DNA of 64,000 nt, taken from NCBI GenBank assembly GCA_914767715.1, contig OU612067.1, forward strand, positions 20,930,162-20,994,161. Reading direction: 5' to 3'. The position numbers and the translations under genes were made by a program. The DNA comes from Membranipora membranacea. Lineage: Eukaryota > Bryozoa > Gymnolaemata > Cheilostomatida > Membraniporidae. Positions 24,801-35,861 of the stretch are shown here, piece by piece (within the stretch, counting starts at the first letter, position 1; each line of letters begins with the position of its first letter). A model generated the notes under the pieces. That model saw nothing but the letters and a program-made list of their open reading frames with translations. It was not told the DNA's origin and did not search any database.

Positions 24801-25896
24801 CAAACGGGTTTCAGTTCCAAAGTCAGCATGAAATTCCCCACGGTTTAGAGTAGGTTAGGAGGAAATCTATTTTTTGAACTGGCCGTAAAAAAAGCAAAGG
24901 GTCCTCCCTTTGTTACTTTCTTTAATTTTAAAGTCGCTCTCATTTCCGTTCTATTTATTGTAGGATCTTCATATTCTGGAATTTGAATGAGGCCAATGAG
25001 GCCATCAACTGGTCCGAGTTTGAAAGAATTCCGATGGCTATTTAAATTTTTTACCCTGCGTTTGGCATGTTTTTTAATGACAAAAGTGGCCCTCGTTAAA
25101 AATGTCGCTAACGCCAAACTAAAAGAGGCAGCCCCAAACGGGTTTCAGTTCCAAAGTCAGCATGAAATTCCCCACGGTTTAGAGTAGGTTAGGAGGAAAT
25201 CTATTTTTTGAACTGGCCGTAAAAAAAGCAAAGGGTCCCCCCTTTGTTACTTTTTTTAATTTTAAAGTCGCTCTCATTTCCGTTCTATTTATCGTAGGAT
25301 CTTCATATTCTGGAATTTGAATGAGGCCAATGAGGCCATCAACTGGTCCGAGTTTGAAAGAATCGCGTTGGCTATTTAAATTTTTTACCCTGCGTTTGGC
25401 ATGTTTCTTAATGACAAAAGTGGCCCTCGTTAAAAATGTCGCTGACGCCAAACTAAAAGGGGCAGCCCCAAACGGGTTTCAGTTCCAAAGTCAGCATGAA
25501 ATTCCCCACGGTTTAGAGTAGGTAAGGAGGAAATCTATTTTTTGAACTGGCCGTAAAAAAAGCAAAGGGTCCCCCCTTTGTTACTTTTTTTAATTTTAAA
25601 GTCGCACTCATTTCCGTTCTATTTATCGTAGGATCTTCATATTCTGGAATTTGAATGAGGCCAATGAGGCCATCAACTGGTCCGAGTTTGAAAGAATTCT
25701 GATGGCTATTTAAATTTTTTTCCCTGCGTTTGGCATGTTTTTTAATGACAAAAGTGGCCCTCGTTAAAAATGTCGCTGACGCCAAACTAAAAGGGGCAGC
25801 CCCAAACGGGTTTCAGTTCCAAAGTCAGCATGAAATTCCCCACGGTTTAGAGTAGGTTAGGAGGAAATCTATTTTTTGAACTGGCCGTAAAAAAAG

Positions 25897-25914
25897 CAAA
25901 GGGTCCCCCCTTTG
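25897..25914. repeat. Internal inverted repeat CAAAGGG/CCCTTTG (shown in the reference monomer)
   Basis: Two 7-bp perfect arms are separated by a 4-base TCCC loop. The element is present in nearly all monomers. Its G and C runs are a hotspot of single-base length change. There are seven Cs near 13270 and 19558, and five Cs near 35252 and in many domain E monomers such as 51702, 53705 and 54706. One G is missing near 2149 and 14270. These changes account for most of the 333- and 335-bp monomers. Confidence 0.85.
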
Positions 25915-25987
25915 TTACTTTTTTTAATTTTAAAGTCGCTCTCATTTCCGTTCTATTTATCGTAGGATCTTCATATTCTGGAATTTG

Positions 25988-26005
25988 AATGAGGCCAATG
26001 AGGCC
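25988..26005 (+). repeat. Perfect 9-bp tandem doublet AATGAGGCC x2 (shown in the reference monomer)
   Basis: Two exact adjacent copies of AATGAGGCC lie inside the satellite unit. Several domain A monomers keep only one copy, giving units 9 bp shorter, which is what replication slippage over the doublet would produce. No copy with three units was seen. Confidence 0.9.
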
Positions 26006-26180
26006 ATCAACTGGTCCGAGTTTGAAAGAATTCCGATGGCTATTTAAATTTTTTACCCTGCGTTTGGCATGTTTTTTAATGACAAAAGTGGCCCTCGTTA
26101 AAAATGTCGCTGACGCCAAACTAAAAGGGGCAGCCCCAAACGGGTTTCAGTTCCAAAGTCAGCATGAAATTCCCCACGGT

Positions 26181-28518
26181 TTAGAGTAGGTAAGGAGGAA
26201 ATCTATTTTTTGAACTGGCCGTAAAAAAAGCAAAGGGTCCCCCCTTTGTTACTTTTTTTAATTTTAAAGTCGCTCTCATTTCCGTTCTATTTATCGTAGG
26301 ATCTTCATATTCTGGAATTTGAATGAGACCAATGAGGCCATCAACTGGTCCGAGTTTGAAAGAATTCCGATGGCTATTTAAATTTTTTACCCTGCGTTTG
26401 GCATGTTTTTTAATGACAAAAGTGGCCCTCGTTAAAAATGTCGCTGACGCCAAACTAAAAGGGGCAGCCCCAAACGGGTTTCAGTTCCAAAGTCAGCATG
26501 AAATTCCCCACGGTTTAGAGTAGGTTAGGAGGAAATCTATTTTTTGAACTGGCCGTAAAAAAAGCAAAGGGTCCCCCCTTTGTTACTTTTTTTAATTTTA
26601 AAGTCGCTCTCATTTCCGTTCTATTTATCGTAGGATCTTCATATTCTGGAATTTGAATGAGGCCAATGAGGCCATCAACTGGTCCGAGTTTGAAAGAATC
26701 GCGTTGGCTATTTAAATTTTTTACCCTGCGTTTGGCATGTTTTTTAATGACAAAAGTGGCCCTCGTTAAAAATGTCGCTGACGCCAAACTAAAAGGGGCA
26801 GCCCCAAACGGGTTTCAGTTCCAAAGTCAGCATGAAATTCCCCACGGTTTAGAGTAGGTAAGGAGGAAATCTATTTTTTGAACTGGCCGTAAAAAAAGCA
26901 AAGGGTCCCCCCTTTGTTACTTTTTTTAATTTTAAAGTCGCTCTCATTTCCGTTCTATTTATCGTAGGATCTTCATATTCTGGAATTTGAATGAGGCCAA
27001 TGAGGCCATCAACTGGTCCGAGTTTGAAAGAATTCCGATGGCTATTTAAATTTTTTACCCTGCGTTTGGCATGTTTTTTAATGACAAAAGTGCCCCTCGT
27101 TAAAAATGTTGCTGACGCCAAACTAAAAGGGGCAGCCCCAAACGGGTTTCAGTTCCAAAGTCAGCATGAAATTCCCCACGGTTTAGAGTAGGTTAGGAGG
27201 AAATCTATTTTTTGAACTGGCCGTAAAAAAAGCAAAGGGTCCTCCCTTTGTTACTTTCTTTAATTTTAAAGTCGCTCTCATTTCCGTTCTATTTATTGTA
27301 GGATCTTCATATTCTGGAATTTGAATGAGGCCAATGAGGCCATCAACTGGTCCGAGTTTGAAAGAATTCCGATGGCTATTTAAATTTTTTACCCTGCGTT
27401 TGGCATGTTTTTTAATGACAAAAGTGGCCCTCGTTAAAAATGTCGCTAACGCCAAACTAAAAGAGGCAGCCCCAAACGGGTTTCAGTTCCAAAGTCAGCA
27501 TGAAATTCCCCACGGTTTAGAGTAGGTTAGGAGGAAATCTATTTTTTGAACTGGCCGTAAAAAAAGCAAAGGGTCCCCCCTTTGTTACTTTTTTTAATTT
27601 TAAAGTCGCTCTCATTTCCGTTCTATTTATCGTAGGATCTTCATATTCTGGAATTTGAATGAGGCCAATGAGGCCATCAACTGGTCCGAGTTTGAAAGAA
27701 TCGCGTTGGCTATTTAAATTTTTTACCCTGCGTTTGGCATGTTTCTTAATGACAAAAGTGGCCCTCGTTAAAAATGTCGCTGACGCCAAACTAAAAGGGG
27801 CAGCCCCAAACGGGTTTCAGTTCCAAAGTCAGCATGAAATTCCCCACGGTTTAGAGTAGGTAAGGAGGAAATCTATTTTTTGAACTGGCCGTAAAAAAAG
27901 CAAAGGGTCCCCCCTTTGTTACTTTTTTTAATTTTAAAGTCGCACTCATTTCCGTTCTATTTATCGTAGGATCTTCATATTCTGGAATTTGAATGAGGCC
28001 AATGAGGCCATCAACTGGTCCGAGTTTGAAAGAATTCTGATGGCTATTTAAATTTTTTTCCCTGCGTTTGGCATGTTTTTTAATGACAAAAGTGGCCCTC
28101 GTTAAAAATGTCGCTGACGCCAAACTAAAAGGGGCAGCCCCAAACGGGTTTCAGTTCCAAAGTCAGCATGAAATTCCCCACGGTTTAGAGTAGGTTAGGA
28201 GGAAATCTATTTTTTGAACTGGCCGTAAAAAAAGCAAAGGGTCCCCCCTTTGTTACTTTTTTTAATTTTAAAGTCGCTCTCATTTCCGTTCTATTTATCG
28301 TAGGATCTTCATATTCTGGAATTTGAATGAGGCCAATGAGGCCATCAACTGGTCCGAGTTTGAAAGAATTCCGATGGCTATTTAAATTTTTTACCCTGCG
28401 TTTGGCATGTTTTTTAATGACAAAAGTGGCCCTCGTTAAAAATGTCGCTGACGCCAAACTAAAAGGGGCAGCCCCAAACGGGTTTCAGTTCCAAAGTCAG
28501 CATGAAATTCCCCACGGT
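26181..28518 (+). repeat. 7-monomer HOR C1, copy 2 (2,338 bp)
   Basis: This copy carries every private mark of copy 1 at +2,338: GAATGAGACC at 26323, GTGCCCCTCG near 27091, TTACTTTCTTTAA near 27250 and GTTTCTTAATG near 27742. I noticed no difference between the copies, so this is among the youngest duplications in the window. The left breakpoint lies between about 26,043 and 26,181, because homology extends slightly into the preceding monomer. Confidence 0.93.
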
Positions 28519-31189
28519 TTAGAGTAGGTTAGGAGGAAATCTATTTTTTGAACTGGCCGTAAAAAAAGCAAAGGGTCCCCCCTTTGTTACTTTTTTTAAT
28601 TTTAAAGTCGCTCTCATTTCCGTTCTATTTATCGTAGGATCTTCATATTCTGGAATTTGAATGAGGCCAATGAGGCCATCAACTGGTCCGAGTTTGAAAG
28701 AATCGCGTTGGCTATTTAAATTTTTTACCCTGCGTTTGGCATGTTTTTTAATGACAAAAGTGGCCCTCGTTAAAAATGTCGCTGACGCCAAACTAAAAGG
28801 GGCAGCCCCAAACGGGTTTCAGTTCCAAAGTCAGCATGAAATTCCCCACGGTTTAGAGTAGGTAAGGAGGAAATCTATTTTTTGAACTGGCCGTAAAAAA
28901 AGCAAAGGGTCCCCCCTTTGTTACTTTTTTTAATTTTAAAGTCGCTCTCATTTCCGTTCTATTTATCGTAGGATCTTCATATTCTGGAATTTGAACGAGG
29001 CCAATGAGGCCATCAACTGGTCCGAGTTTGAAAGAATTCCGATGGCTATTTAAATTTTTTACCCTGCGTTTGGCATGTTTTTTAATGACAAAAGTGGCCC
29101 TCGTTAAAAATGTCGCTGACGCCAAACTAAAAGGGGCAGCCCCAAACGGGTTTCAGTTCCAAAGTCAGCATGAAATTCCCCACGGTTTAGAGTAGGTTAG
29201 GAGGAAATCTATTTTTTGAACTGGCCATAAAAAAAGCAAAGGGTCCCCCCTTTGTTACTTTTTTTAATTTTAAAGTCGCTCTCATTTCCGTTCTATTTAT
29301 CGTAGGATCTTCATATTCTGGAATTTGAATGAGGCCAATGAGGCCATCAACTGGTCCGAGTTTGAAAGAATTCCGATGGCTATTTAAATTTTTTACCCTG
29401 CGTTTGGCATGTTTTTTAATGACAAAAGTGGCCCTCGTTAAAAATGTCGCTGACGCCAAACTAAAAGGGGCAGCCCCAAACGGGTTTCAGTTCCAAAGTC
29501 AGCATGAAATTCCCCACGGTTTAGAGTAGGTTAGGAGGAAATCTATATTTTGAACTGGCCATAAAAAAAGCAAAGGGTCCCCCCTTTTTTACTTTTTTTA
29601 ATTTTAAAGTCGCTCTCATTTCCGTTCTATTTATCGTAGGATCTTCATATTCTGGAATTTGAATGAGGCCAATGAGGCCATCAACTGGTCCGAGTTTGAA
29701 AGAATTCCGATGGCTATTTAAATTTTTTACCCTGCGTTTGGCATGTTTTTTAATGACAAAAGTGGCCCTCGTTAAAAATGTCGCTGACGCCAAACTAAAA
29801 GGGGCAGCCCCAAACGGGTTTCAGTTCCAAAGTCAGCATGAAATTCCCCACGGTTTAGAGTAGGTTAGGAGGAAATCTATTTTTTGAACTGGCCGTAAAA
29901 AAAGCAAAGGGTCCCCCCTTTGTTACTTTTTTTAATTTTAAAGTCGCTCTCATTTCCGTTCTATTTATCGTAGCATCTTCATATTCTGGAATTTGAATGA
30001 AGCCAATGAGGCCATCAACTGGTCCGAGTTTGAAAGAATCGCGTTGGCTATTTAAATTTTTTACCCTGCGTTTGGCATCTTTTTTAATGACAAAAGTGGC
30101 CCTCGTTAAAAATGTCGCTGACGCCAAACTAAAAGGGGCAGCCCCAAACGGGTTTCAGTTCCAAAGTCAGCATGAAATTCCCCACGGTTTAGAGTAGGTA
30201 AGGAGGAAATCTATTTTTTGAACTGGCCGTAAAAAAAGCAAAGGGTCCCCCCTTTGTTACTTTTTTTAATTTTAAAGTCGCTCTCATTTCCGTTCTATTT
30301 ATCGTAGGATCTTCATATTCTGGAATTTGAATGAGGCAAATGAGGCCATCAGCTGGTCCGAGTTTGAAAGAATTCCGATGGCTATTTAAATTTTTTACCC
30401 TGCGTTTGGCATGTTTTTTAATGACAAAAGTGGCCCTCGTTAAAAATGTCGCTGACGCCAAACTAAAAGGGGCAGCCCCAAACGGGTTTCAGTTCCAAAG
30501 TCAGCATGAAATTCCCCACGGTTTAGAGTAGGTTAGGAGGAAATCTATTTTTTGAACTAGCCGTAAAAAAAGCAAAGGGTCCCCCCTTTGTTACTTTTTT
30601 TAATTTTAAAGTCGCTCTCATTTCCGTTCTATTTATCGTAGGATCTTCATATTCTGGAATTTGAATGAGGCCAATGAGGCCATCAACTGGTCCGAGTTTG
30701 AAAGAATTCCGATGGCTATTTAAATTTTTTACCCTGCGTTTGGCATGTTTTTTAATGACAAAAGTGGCCCTCGTTAAAAATGTCGCTGACGCCAAACTAA
30801 AAGGGGCAGCCCCAAACGGGTTTCAGTTCCAAAGTCAGCATGAAATTCCCCACGGTTTAGAGTAGGTTAGGAGGAAATCTATTTTTTGAACTGGCCGTAA
30901 AAAAAGCAAAGGGTCCCCCCTTTGTTATTTTTTTAATTTTAAAGTCGCTCTCATTTCCGTTCTATTTATCGTAGGATCTTCATATTCTGGAATTTGAATG
31001 AGGCCAATGAGGCCATCAACTGGTCCGAGTTTGAAAGAATCGCGTTGGCTATTTAAATTTTTTACCCTGCGTTTGGCATGTTTTTTAATGACAAAAGTGG
31101 CCCTCGTTAAAAATGTCGCTGACGCCAACCTAAAAGGGGCAGCCCCAAACGGGTTTCAGTTCCAAAGTCAGCATGAAATTCCCCACGGT

Positions 31190-33525
31190 TTAGAGTAGGT
31201 AAGGAGGAAATCTATTTTTTGAACTGGCCGTAAAAAAAGCAAAGGGTCCCCCCTTTGTTACTTTTTTTAATTTTAAAGTCGCTCTCATTTCCGTTCTATT
31301 TATCGTAGGATCTTCATATTCTGGAATTTGAATGAGGCCAATGAGGCCATCAACTAGTCGAGTTTGAAAGAATTCTGATGGCTATTTAAATTTTTTACCC
31401 TGCGTTTGGCATGTTTTTTAATGACAAAAGTGCCCCTCGTTAAAAATGTTGCTGACGCCAAACTAAAAGGGGCAGCCCCAAACGGGTTTCAGTTCCAAAA
31501 TCAGCATGAAATTCCCCACGGTTTAGAGTAGGTTAGGAGGAAATCTATTTTTTGAACTGGCCGTAAAAAAAGCAAAGGGTCCCCCCTTTGTTACTTTTTT
31601 TAATTTTAAAGTCGCTCTCATTTCCGTTCTATTTATCGTAGGATCTTCATATTCTGGAATTTGAATGAGGCCAATGAGGCCATCAACTGGTCCGAGTTTG
31701 AAAGAATCGCGTTGGCTATTTAAATTTTTTACCCTGCGTTTGGCATGTTTTTTAATGACAAAAGTGGCCCTCGTTAAAAATGTCGCTGACGCCAAACTAA
31801 AAGGGGCAGCCCCAAACGGGTTTCAGTTCCAAAGTCAGCATGAAATTCCCCACGGCTTAGAGTAGGTAAGGAGGAAATCTATTTTTTGAACTGGCCGTAA
31901 AAAAAGCAAAGGGTCCCCCCTTTGTTACTTTTTTTAATTTTAAAGTCGCTCTCATTTCCGTTCTATTTATCGTAGGATCTTCATATTCTGGAATTTGAAT
32001 GAGGCCAATGAGGCCATCAACTGGTCCGAGTTTGAAAGAATTCCGATGGCTATTTAAATTTTTTACCCTGCGTTTGGCATGTTTTTTAATGACAAAAGTG
32101 GCCCTCGTTAAAAATGTCGCTGACGCCAAACTAAAAGGGGCAGCCCCAAACGGGTTTCAGTTCCAAAGTCAGCATGAAATTCCCCACGGTTTAGAGTAGG
32201 TTAGGAGGAAATCTATTTTTTGAACTGGCCGTAAAAAAAGCAAAGGGTCCCCCCTTTGTTACTTTTTTAAATTTTAAAGTCGCTCTCATTTCCGTTCTAT
32301 TTATCGTAGGATCTTCATATTCTGGAATTTGAATGAGGCCAATGAGGCCATCAACTGGTCCGAGTTTGAAAGAATTCCGATGGCTATTTAAATTTTTTAC
32401 CCTGCGTTTGGCATGTTTTTTAATGACAAAAGTGGCCCTCGTTAAAAATGTCGCTGACGCCAAACTAAAAGGGGCAGCCCCAAACGGGTTTCAGTTCCAA
32501 AGTCAGCATGAAATTCCCCACGGTTTAGAGTAGGTTAGGAGGAAATCTATTTTTTGAACTGGCCGTAAAAAAAGCAAGGGTCCCCCCTTTGTTACTTTTT
32601 TTAATTTTAAAGTTGCTCTCATTTCCGTTCTATTTATCGTAGGATCTTCATATTCTGGAATTTGAATGAGGCCAATGAGGCCATCAACTGGTCCGAGTTT
32701 GAAAGAATCGCGTTGGCTATTTAAATTTTTTACCCTGCGTTTGGCATGTTTTTTAATGACAAAAGTGGCCCTCGTTAAAAATGTCGCTGACGCCAAACTA
32801 AAAGGGGCAGCCCCAAACGGGTTTCAGTTCCAAAGTCAGCATGAAATTCCCCACGGTTTAGAGTAGGTAAGGAGGAAATCTATTTTTTGAACTGGCCGTA
32901 AAAAAAGCAAAGGGTCCCCCCTTTGTTACTTTTTTTAATTTTAAAGTCGCTCTCATTTCCGTTCTATTTATCGTAGGATCTTCATATTCTGGAATTTGAA
33001 TGAGGCCAATGAGGCCATCAACTGGTCCGAGTTTGAAAGAATTCCGATGGCTATTTAAATTTTTTACCCTGTGTTTGGCATGTTTTTTAATGACAAAAGT
33101 GCCCCTCGTTAAAAATGTTGCTGACGCCAAACTAAAAGGGGCAGCCCCAAACGGGTTTCAGTTCCAAAGTCAGCATGAAATTCCCCACGGTTTAGAGTAG
33201 GTAAGGAGGAAATCTATTTTTTGAACTGGCCGTAAAAAAAGCAAAGGGTCCCCCCTTTGTTACTTTTTTTAATTTTAAAGTCGCTCTCATTTCCGTTCTA
33301 TTTATCGTAGGATCTTCATATTCTGGAATTTGAATGAGGCCAATGAGGCCATCAACTGGTCCGAGTTTGAAAGAATCGCGTTGGCTATTTAAATTTTTTA
33401 CCCTGCGTTTGGCATGTTTTTTAATGACAAAAGTGGCCCTCGTTAAAAATGTCGCTGACGCCAAACTAAAAGGGGCAGCCCCAAACGGGTTTCAGTTCCA
33501 AAGTCAGCATGAAATTCCCCACGGT
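31190..33525 (+). repeat. 7-monomer HOR C2, copy 1 (2,336 bp)
   Basis: Diagnostic marks are CAACTAGTCGAG (one base shorter, 31351), GTGCCCCTCG with GTTGCTG, CAAAATCAGC (31495), AAAGCAAGGGTCC (32572) with AAAGTTGCTC, and CCCTGTGTTTGG (33067). All recur at +2,336 or +2,335. Confidence 0.9.
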
Positions 33526-35526
33526 TTAGAGTAGGTAAGGAGGAAATCTATTTTTTGAACTGGCCGTAAAAAAAGCAAAGGGTCCCCCCTTTGTTACTTT
33601 TTTTAATTTTAAAGTCGCTCTCATTTCCGTTCTATTTATCGTAGGATCTTCATATTCTGGAATTTGAATGAGGCCAATGAGGCCATCAACTAGTCGAGTT
33701 TGAAAGAATTCCGATGGCTATTTAAATTTTTTACCCTGCGTTTGGCATGTTTTTTAATGACAAAAGTGCCCCTCGTTAAAAATGTTGCTGACGCCAAACT
33801 AAAAGGGGCAGCCCCAAACGGGTTTCAGTTCCAAAATCAGCATGAAATTCCCCACGGATTAGAGTAGGTTAGGAGGAAATCTATTTTTTGAACTGGCCGT
33901 AAAAAAAGCAAAGGGTCCCCCCTTTGTTACTTTTTTTAATTTTAAAGTCGCTCTCATTTCCGTTCTATTTATCGTAGGATCTTCATATTCTGGAATTTGA
34001 ATGAGGCCAATGAGGCCATCAACTGGTCCGAGTTTGAAAGAATCGCGTTGGCTATTTAAATTTTTTACTCTGCGTTTGGCATGTTTTTTAATGACAAAAG
34101 TGGCCCTCGTTAAAAATGTCGCTGACGCCAAACTAAAAGGGGCAGCCCCAAACGGGTTTCAGTTCCAAAGTCAGCATGAAATTCCCCACGGTTTAGAGTA
34201 GGTAAGGAGGAAATCTATTTTTTGAACTGGCCGTAAAAAAAGCAAAGGGTCCCCCCTTTGTTACTTTTTTTAATTTTAAAGTCGCTCTCATTTCCGTTCT
34301 ATTTATCGTAGGATCTTCATATTCTGGAATTTGAATGAGGCCAATGAGGCCATCAACTGGTCCGAGTTTGAAAGAATTCCGATGGCTATTTAAATTTTTT
34401 ACCCTGCGTTTGGCATGTTTTTTAATGACAAAAGTGGCCCTCGTTAAAAATGTCGCTGACGCCAAACTAAAAGGGGCAGCCCCAAACGGGTTTCAGTTCC
34501 AAAGTCAGCATGAAATTCCCCACGGTTTAGAGTAGGTTAGGAGGAAATCTATTTTTTGAACTGGCCGTAAAAAAAGCAAAGGGTCCCCCCTTTGTTACTT
34601 TTTTAAATTTTAAAGTCGCTCTCATTTCCGTTCTATTTATCGTAGGATCTTCATATTCTGGAATTTGAATGAGGCCAATGAGGCCATCAACTGGTCCGAG
34701 TTTGAAAGAATTCCGATGGCTATTTAAATTTTTTACCCTGCGTTTGGCATGTTTTTTAATGACAAAAGTGGCCCTCGTTAAAAATGTCGCTGACGCCAAA
34801 CTAAAAGGGGCAGCCCCAAACGGGTTTCAGTTCCAAAGTCAGCATGAAATTCCCCACGGTTTAGAGTAGGTTAGGAGGAAATCTATTTTTTGAACTGGCC
34901 GTAAAAAAAGCAAGGGTCCCCCCTTTGTTACTTTTTTTAATTTTAAAGTTGCTCTCATTTCCGTTCTATTTATCGTAGGATCTTCATATTCTGGAATTTG
35001 AATGAGGCCAATGAGGCCATCAACTGGTCCGAGTTTGAAAGAATCGCGTTGGCTATTTAAATTTTTTACCCTGCGTTTGGCATGTTTTTTAATGACAAAA
35101 GTGGCCCTCGTTAAAAATGTCGCTGACGCCAAACTAAAAGGGGCAGCCCCAAACGGGTTTCAGTTCCAAAGTCAGCATGAAATTCCCCACGGTTTAGAGT
35201 AGGTAAGGAGGAAATCTATTTTTTGAACTGGCCGTAAAAAAAGCAAAGGGTCCCCCTTTGTTACTTTTTTTAATTTTAAAGTCGCTCTCATTTCCGTTCT
35301 ATTTATCGTAGGATCTTCATATTCTGGAATTTGAATGAGGCCAATGAGGCCATCAACTGGTCCGAGTTTGAAAGAATTCCGATGGCTATTTAAATTTTAT
35401 ACCCTGTGTTTGGCATGTTTTTTAATGACAAAAGTGCCCCTCGTTAAAAATGTTGCTGACGCCAAACTAAAAGGGGCAGCCCCAAACGGGTTTCAGTTCC
35501 AAAGTCAGCATGAAATTCCCCACGGT
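33526..35526 (+). repeat. 7-monomer HOR C2, copy 2 (six monomers retained)
   Basis: This copy repeats the marks of copy 1 (CAACTAGTCGAG near 33688, AAAGCAAGGGTCC near 34907, CCCTGTGTTTGG near 35402). A few differences appear: CGGATTAG near 33855, TTACTCTGCG near 34074, one C fewer near 35252 and TTTTATACCC near 35396. The seventh monomer is replaced by the start of the next block at 35527. It looks older than the C1 pair. Confidence 0.88.
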
Positions 35527-35861
35527 TTAGAGTAGGTTAGGAGGAAATCTATTTTTTGAACTGGCCGTAAAAAAAGCAAAGGGTCCTCCCTTTGTTACTT
35601 TTTTTAATTTTAAAGTCGCTCTCATTTCCGTTCTATTTATCGTAGGATCTTCATATTCTGGAATTTGAATGAGGCCAATGAGGCCATCAACTGGTTCGAG
35701 TTTGAAAGAATTCCGTTGGCTATTTAAATTTTTTACCCTGCGTTTGGCATGTTTTTTAATGACAAAAGTGGCCCTCGTTGAAAATGTCGCTGACGCCAAA
35801 CTAAAAGGGGCAGCCCCAAACGGGTTTCAGTTCCAAAGTCAGCATGAAATTCCCCACGGTT

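Larger units (their letters stand above)
23843..26180 (+). repeat. 7-monomer HOR C1, copy 1 (2,338 bp)
   Basis: Monomers 23843, 24177, 24511, 24845, 25179, 25513 and 25847 recur in the same order 2,338 bp downstream. Shared private marks are GAATGAGACC (23985), GTGCCCCTCG with GTTGCTG (24753-24776), TTACTTTCTTTAA (24912), GTTTCTTAATG (25404) and TTTTTTTCCCTGC (25717). Confidence 0.93.
25847..26180 (+). repeat. Representative consensus-like 334-bp monomer
   Basis: This copy matches the majority base at nearly every position and is a convenient reference. It holds a 27-bp hairpin-bearing block at 25889-25915, a perfect 9-bp tandem doublet at 25988-26005, an EcoRI-type GAATTC at 26028-26033, a TATTTAAAT core at 26041-26049, an 11-bp block that is deleted in some monomers at 26112-26122, and the small palindrome GGGGC-A-GCCCC at 26127-26137. 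Several A/T tracts of 5-7 bp are spread along the unit, which could favour intrinsic curvature (inference). The length is close to two nucleosomal repeats. Confidence 0.9.

Noticed and set aside
26127-26146. CENP-B-box-like site around CCCCAAACGGG
   Set aside because: The AnnCGGG half of the known box is present, but the required TTCG half is replaced by GCAG. No variant monomer restoring it was noticed.
25847-26180. The 334-bp unit as an ancient duplication of a ~167-bp unit
   Set aside because: Comparing the two halves by eye shows only short matches (such as AACTGGCCG and AACTGGTCCG) with no consistent alignment.
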